NCBI GenBank assembly: GCA_035455445.1
Contig: DATIFC010000057.1
Span: 1-5,755 of the forward strand
Reading direction: 5' to 3'
Length of the DNA stretch: 5,755 nucleotides
Source of the DNA: AC-32 sp035455445
GTDB taxonomy: Bacteria; Actinomycetota; Thermoleophilia; Gaiellales; Gaiellaceae
Below the pieces are notes generated by a model. The model was not told the origin of the DNA, did not search any database, and saw only the letters and a list, made by a program, of their open reading frames with translations. The translations under genes were made by a program, and so were the position numbers. The first letter of the stretch is position 1. Each line of letters opens with the position of its first letter. Below, piece by piece: positions 5,068-5,755 of the stretch.

Positions 5068-5747
5068 GTGTCGAGACCGGCAGGCTGGCGCCCGACGCGG
5101 TGAGGTCGATGTTCGACCGCATCTCGCCGGTCTACGACGCGATGAACCGCACGATGACGATGGGTCTCGACCAGCGCTGGCGGCGCGCGGCGGTGGCCGC
5201 GGTGGTGCGCCCGGGCGACCGAGTGCTCGACGCTTGCTCCGGCACCGGCGACCTCGCCGTCGCGGCGCTGCGGGCGGGCGGGCGCGTGACCGGGCTCGAC
5301 TTCTCGGAGCGGATGCTCAAGCGCGCAGGGCGCAAGGGGCCGGAGGTCGAGTGGGTGCAGGGCGACGCGCTCGCGCTGCCGTTCGAGGACGGCTCCTTCG
5401 ACGCCGCGACGGTCGGTTTCGGCGTGCGCAACCTCGACGACCTCGAGCGCGGGCTCGCGGAGCTACGGCGGGTTCTGCGTCCGGGCGGCCGGGTCGCGAT
5501 TCTCGAGATCACGCGCCCGCGCGGGCTGCTCGCGCCCTTCTACCGGCTCTGGTTCGACGGGCTCGTGCCCCTGCTCGGCAGGCTGCTGCCCGGCGGCTCC
5601 GCGTACACCTACCTCCCCGCGAGCGTGCGGCGCTTCCCCGGGCCCGACGACCTGGCCGGGCTGCTGCGCGGCGCGGGCTTCGAGGATGTGCGCTGGCGCA
5701 CCTTCGCCGGCGGGATCGTGGCGCTGCACATCGGGGTGGCGCGGTGA
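5064..5747 (+). CDS. ubiE: UbiE/MenG demethylmenaquinone C-methyltransferase
   Basis: This 227-residue SAM-dependent methyltransferase adds the ring methyl group in the last step of menaquinone synthesis. The N-terminal family signature is 'MFDRISPVYDAMN' (16-28) followed by 'MGLDQRW' (33-39). The SAM-binding core has motif I 'VLDACSGTGD' (54-63), the acidic strand end 'GLDFS' (77-81), 'GDALALPF' (100-107), 'FGVRN' (119-123) and 'LRRVLRPGGRVAILE' (134-148). 'YTYLPASVRRFP' (181-192) is typical of the C-terminal part. Relative to the classical signature, Thr32 replaces Ser and Asp36 replaces His; similar changes occur in actinobacterial members as far as I recall. GTG 5064 overlaps the ubiX stop (GTGA), giving a natural length and close coupling. 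With a Qcr complex and no ubiquinone-specific hydroxylase here, demethylmenaquinone is the likely substrate; menG is an equally valid name. Confidence 0.93.
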   Translation: MSVETGRLAPDAVRSMFDRISPVYDAMNRTMTMGLDQRWRRAAVAAVVRPGDRVLDACSGTGDLAVAALRAGGRVTGLDFSERMLKRAGRKGPEVEWVQGDALALPFEDGSFDAATVGFGVRNLDDLERGLAELRRVLRPGGRVAILEITRPRGLLAPFYRLWFDGLVPLLGRLLPGGSAYTYLPASVRRFPGPDDLAGLLRGAGFEDVRWRTFAGGIVALHIGVAR

Positions 5748-5755
5748 GCCTGGCG
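5744..5755 (+). CDS. Probable start of a further gene, cut by the window end
   Basis: GTG at 5744 overlaps the ubiE stop in the same GTGA form as the ubiX-ubiE junction and continues with three sense codons (Ser-Leu-Ala) to the edge. Nothing can be said about its product. The call rests only on the overlap pattern. Confidence 0.35.

Noticed and set aside
1..5755. Defence system, mobile element, CRISPR array, tRNA or rRNA
   Set aside because: No repeats with spacers, transposase motifs, terminal repeats or RNA gene signatures were seen; the window is filled by housekeeping respiratory genes.

Overview
This is a GC-rich window (roughly 70% by eye) from a bacterium, coding almost end to end on the + strand. 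It holds a respiratory quinone module: three menaquinone-type biosynthesis genes (ubiD, ubiX, ubiE/menG) surround a three-gene menaquinol:cytochrome c oxidoreductase (qcrA, qcrB, qcrC). GC content, GTG starts, stop/start overlaps, a three-helix Rieske protein and a possible leaderless start suggest a high-GC Actinomycetota. A deep lineage such as Thermoleophilia is my guess, because the cytochrome b is split in the Bacillus style rather than fused as in mycobacteria and corynebacteria. The taxonomic placement is inference.

Layout: positions 1-365 are the C-terminal end of a protein resembling the TPR tail of large AAA/LuxR-type regulators. Its stop overlaps the ATG of ubiD (362-1852), a prenylated-FMN-dependent decarboxylase. 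A 52-base gap holds a candidate promoter and a clear ribosome binding site for qcrA (1905-2858). Then come qcrB (2872-3669, cytochrome b6-like), qcrC (3666-4460, subunit IV fused to a monohaem cytochrome c), ubiX (4471-5067, flavin prenyltransferase) and ubiE/menG (5064-5747, quinone C-methyltransferase). A GTG at 5744 probably starts another gene cut by the window end. No non-coding stretch exceeds about 52 bases. I see no RNA gene, mobile element, CRISPR array or convincing terminator.

How the genes work together: UbiX makes prenylated FMN, which UbiD needs to decarboxylate a prenylated aromatic acid. UbiE/MenG then methylates the demethylated quinone to give menaquinone. The Qcr complex oxidises menaquinol, passing one electron through the Rieske cluster to the cytochrome c domain of QcrC and the other through the b haems, while translocating protons. 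The window thus pairs late quinone synthesis with the complex that uses the quinone.

I do not see a wholly new system. The points most worth checking are: a complex mixing an actinobacterial-style three-helix Rieske protein with a Bacillus-style split cytochrome b; a Rieske protein with a degenerate twin-arginine motif and a long insertion between its cluster boxes; an extra CxxC pair beside the haem methionine of QcrC; and a possible leaderless promoter for ubiD.
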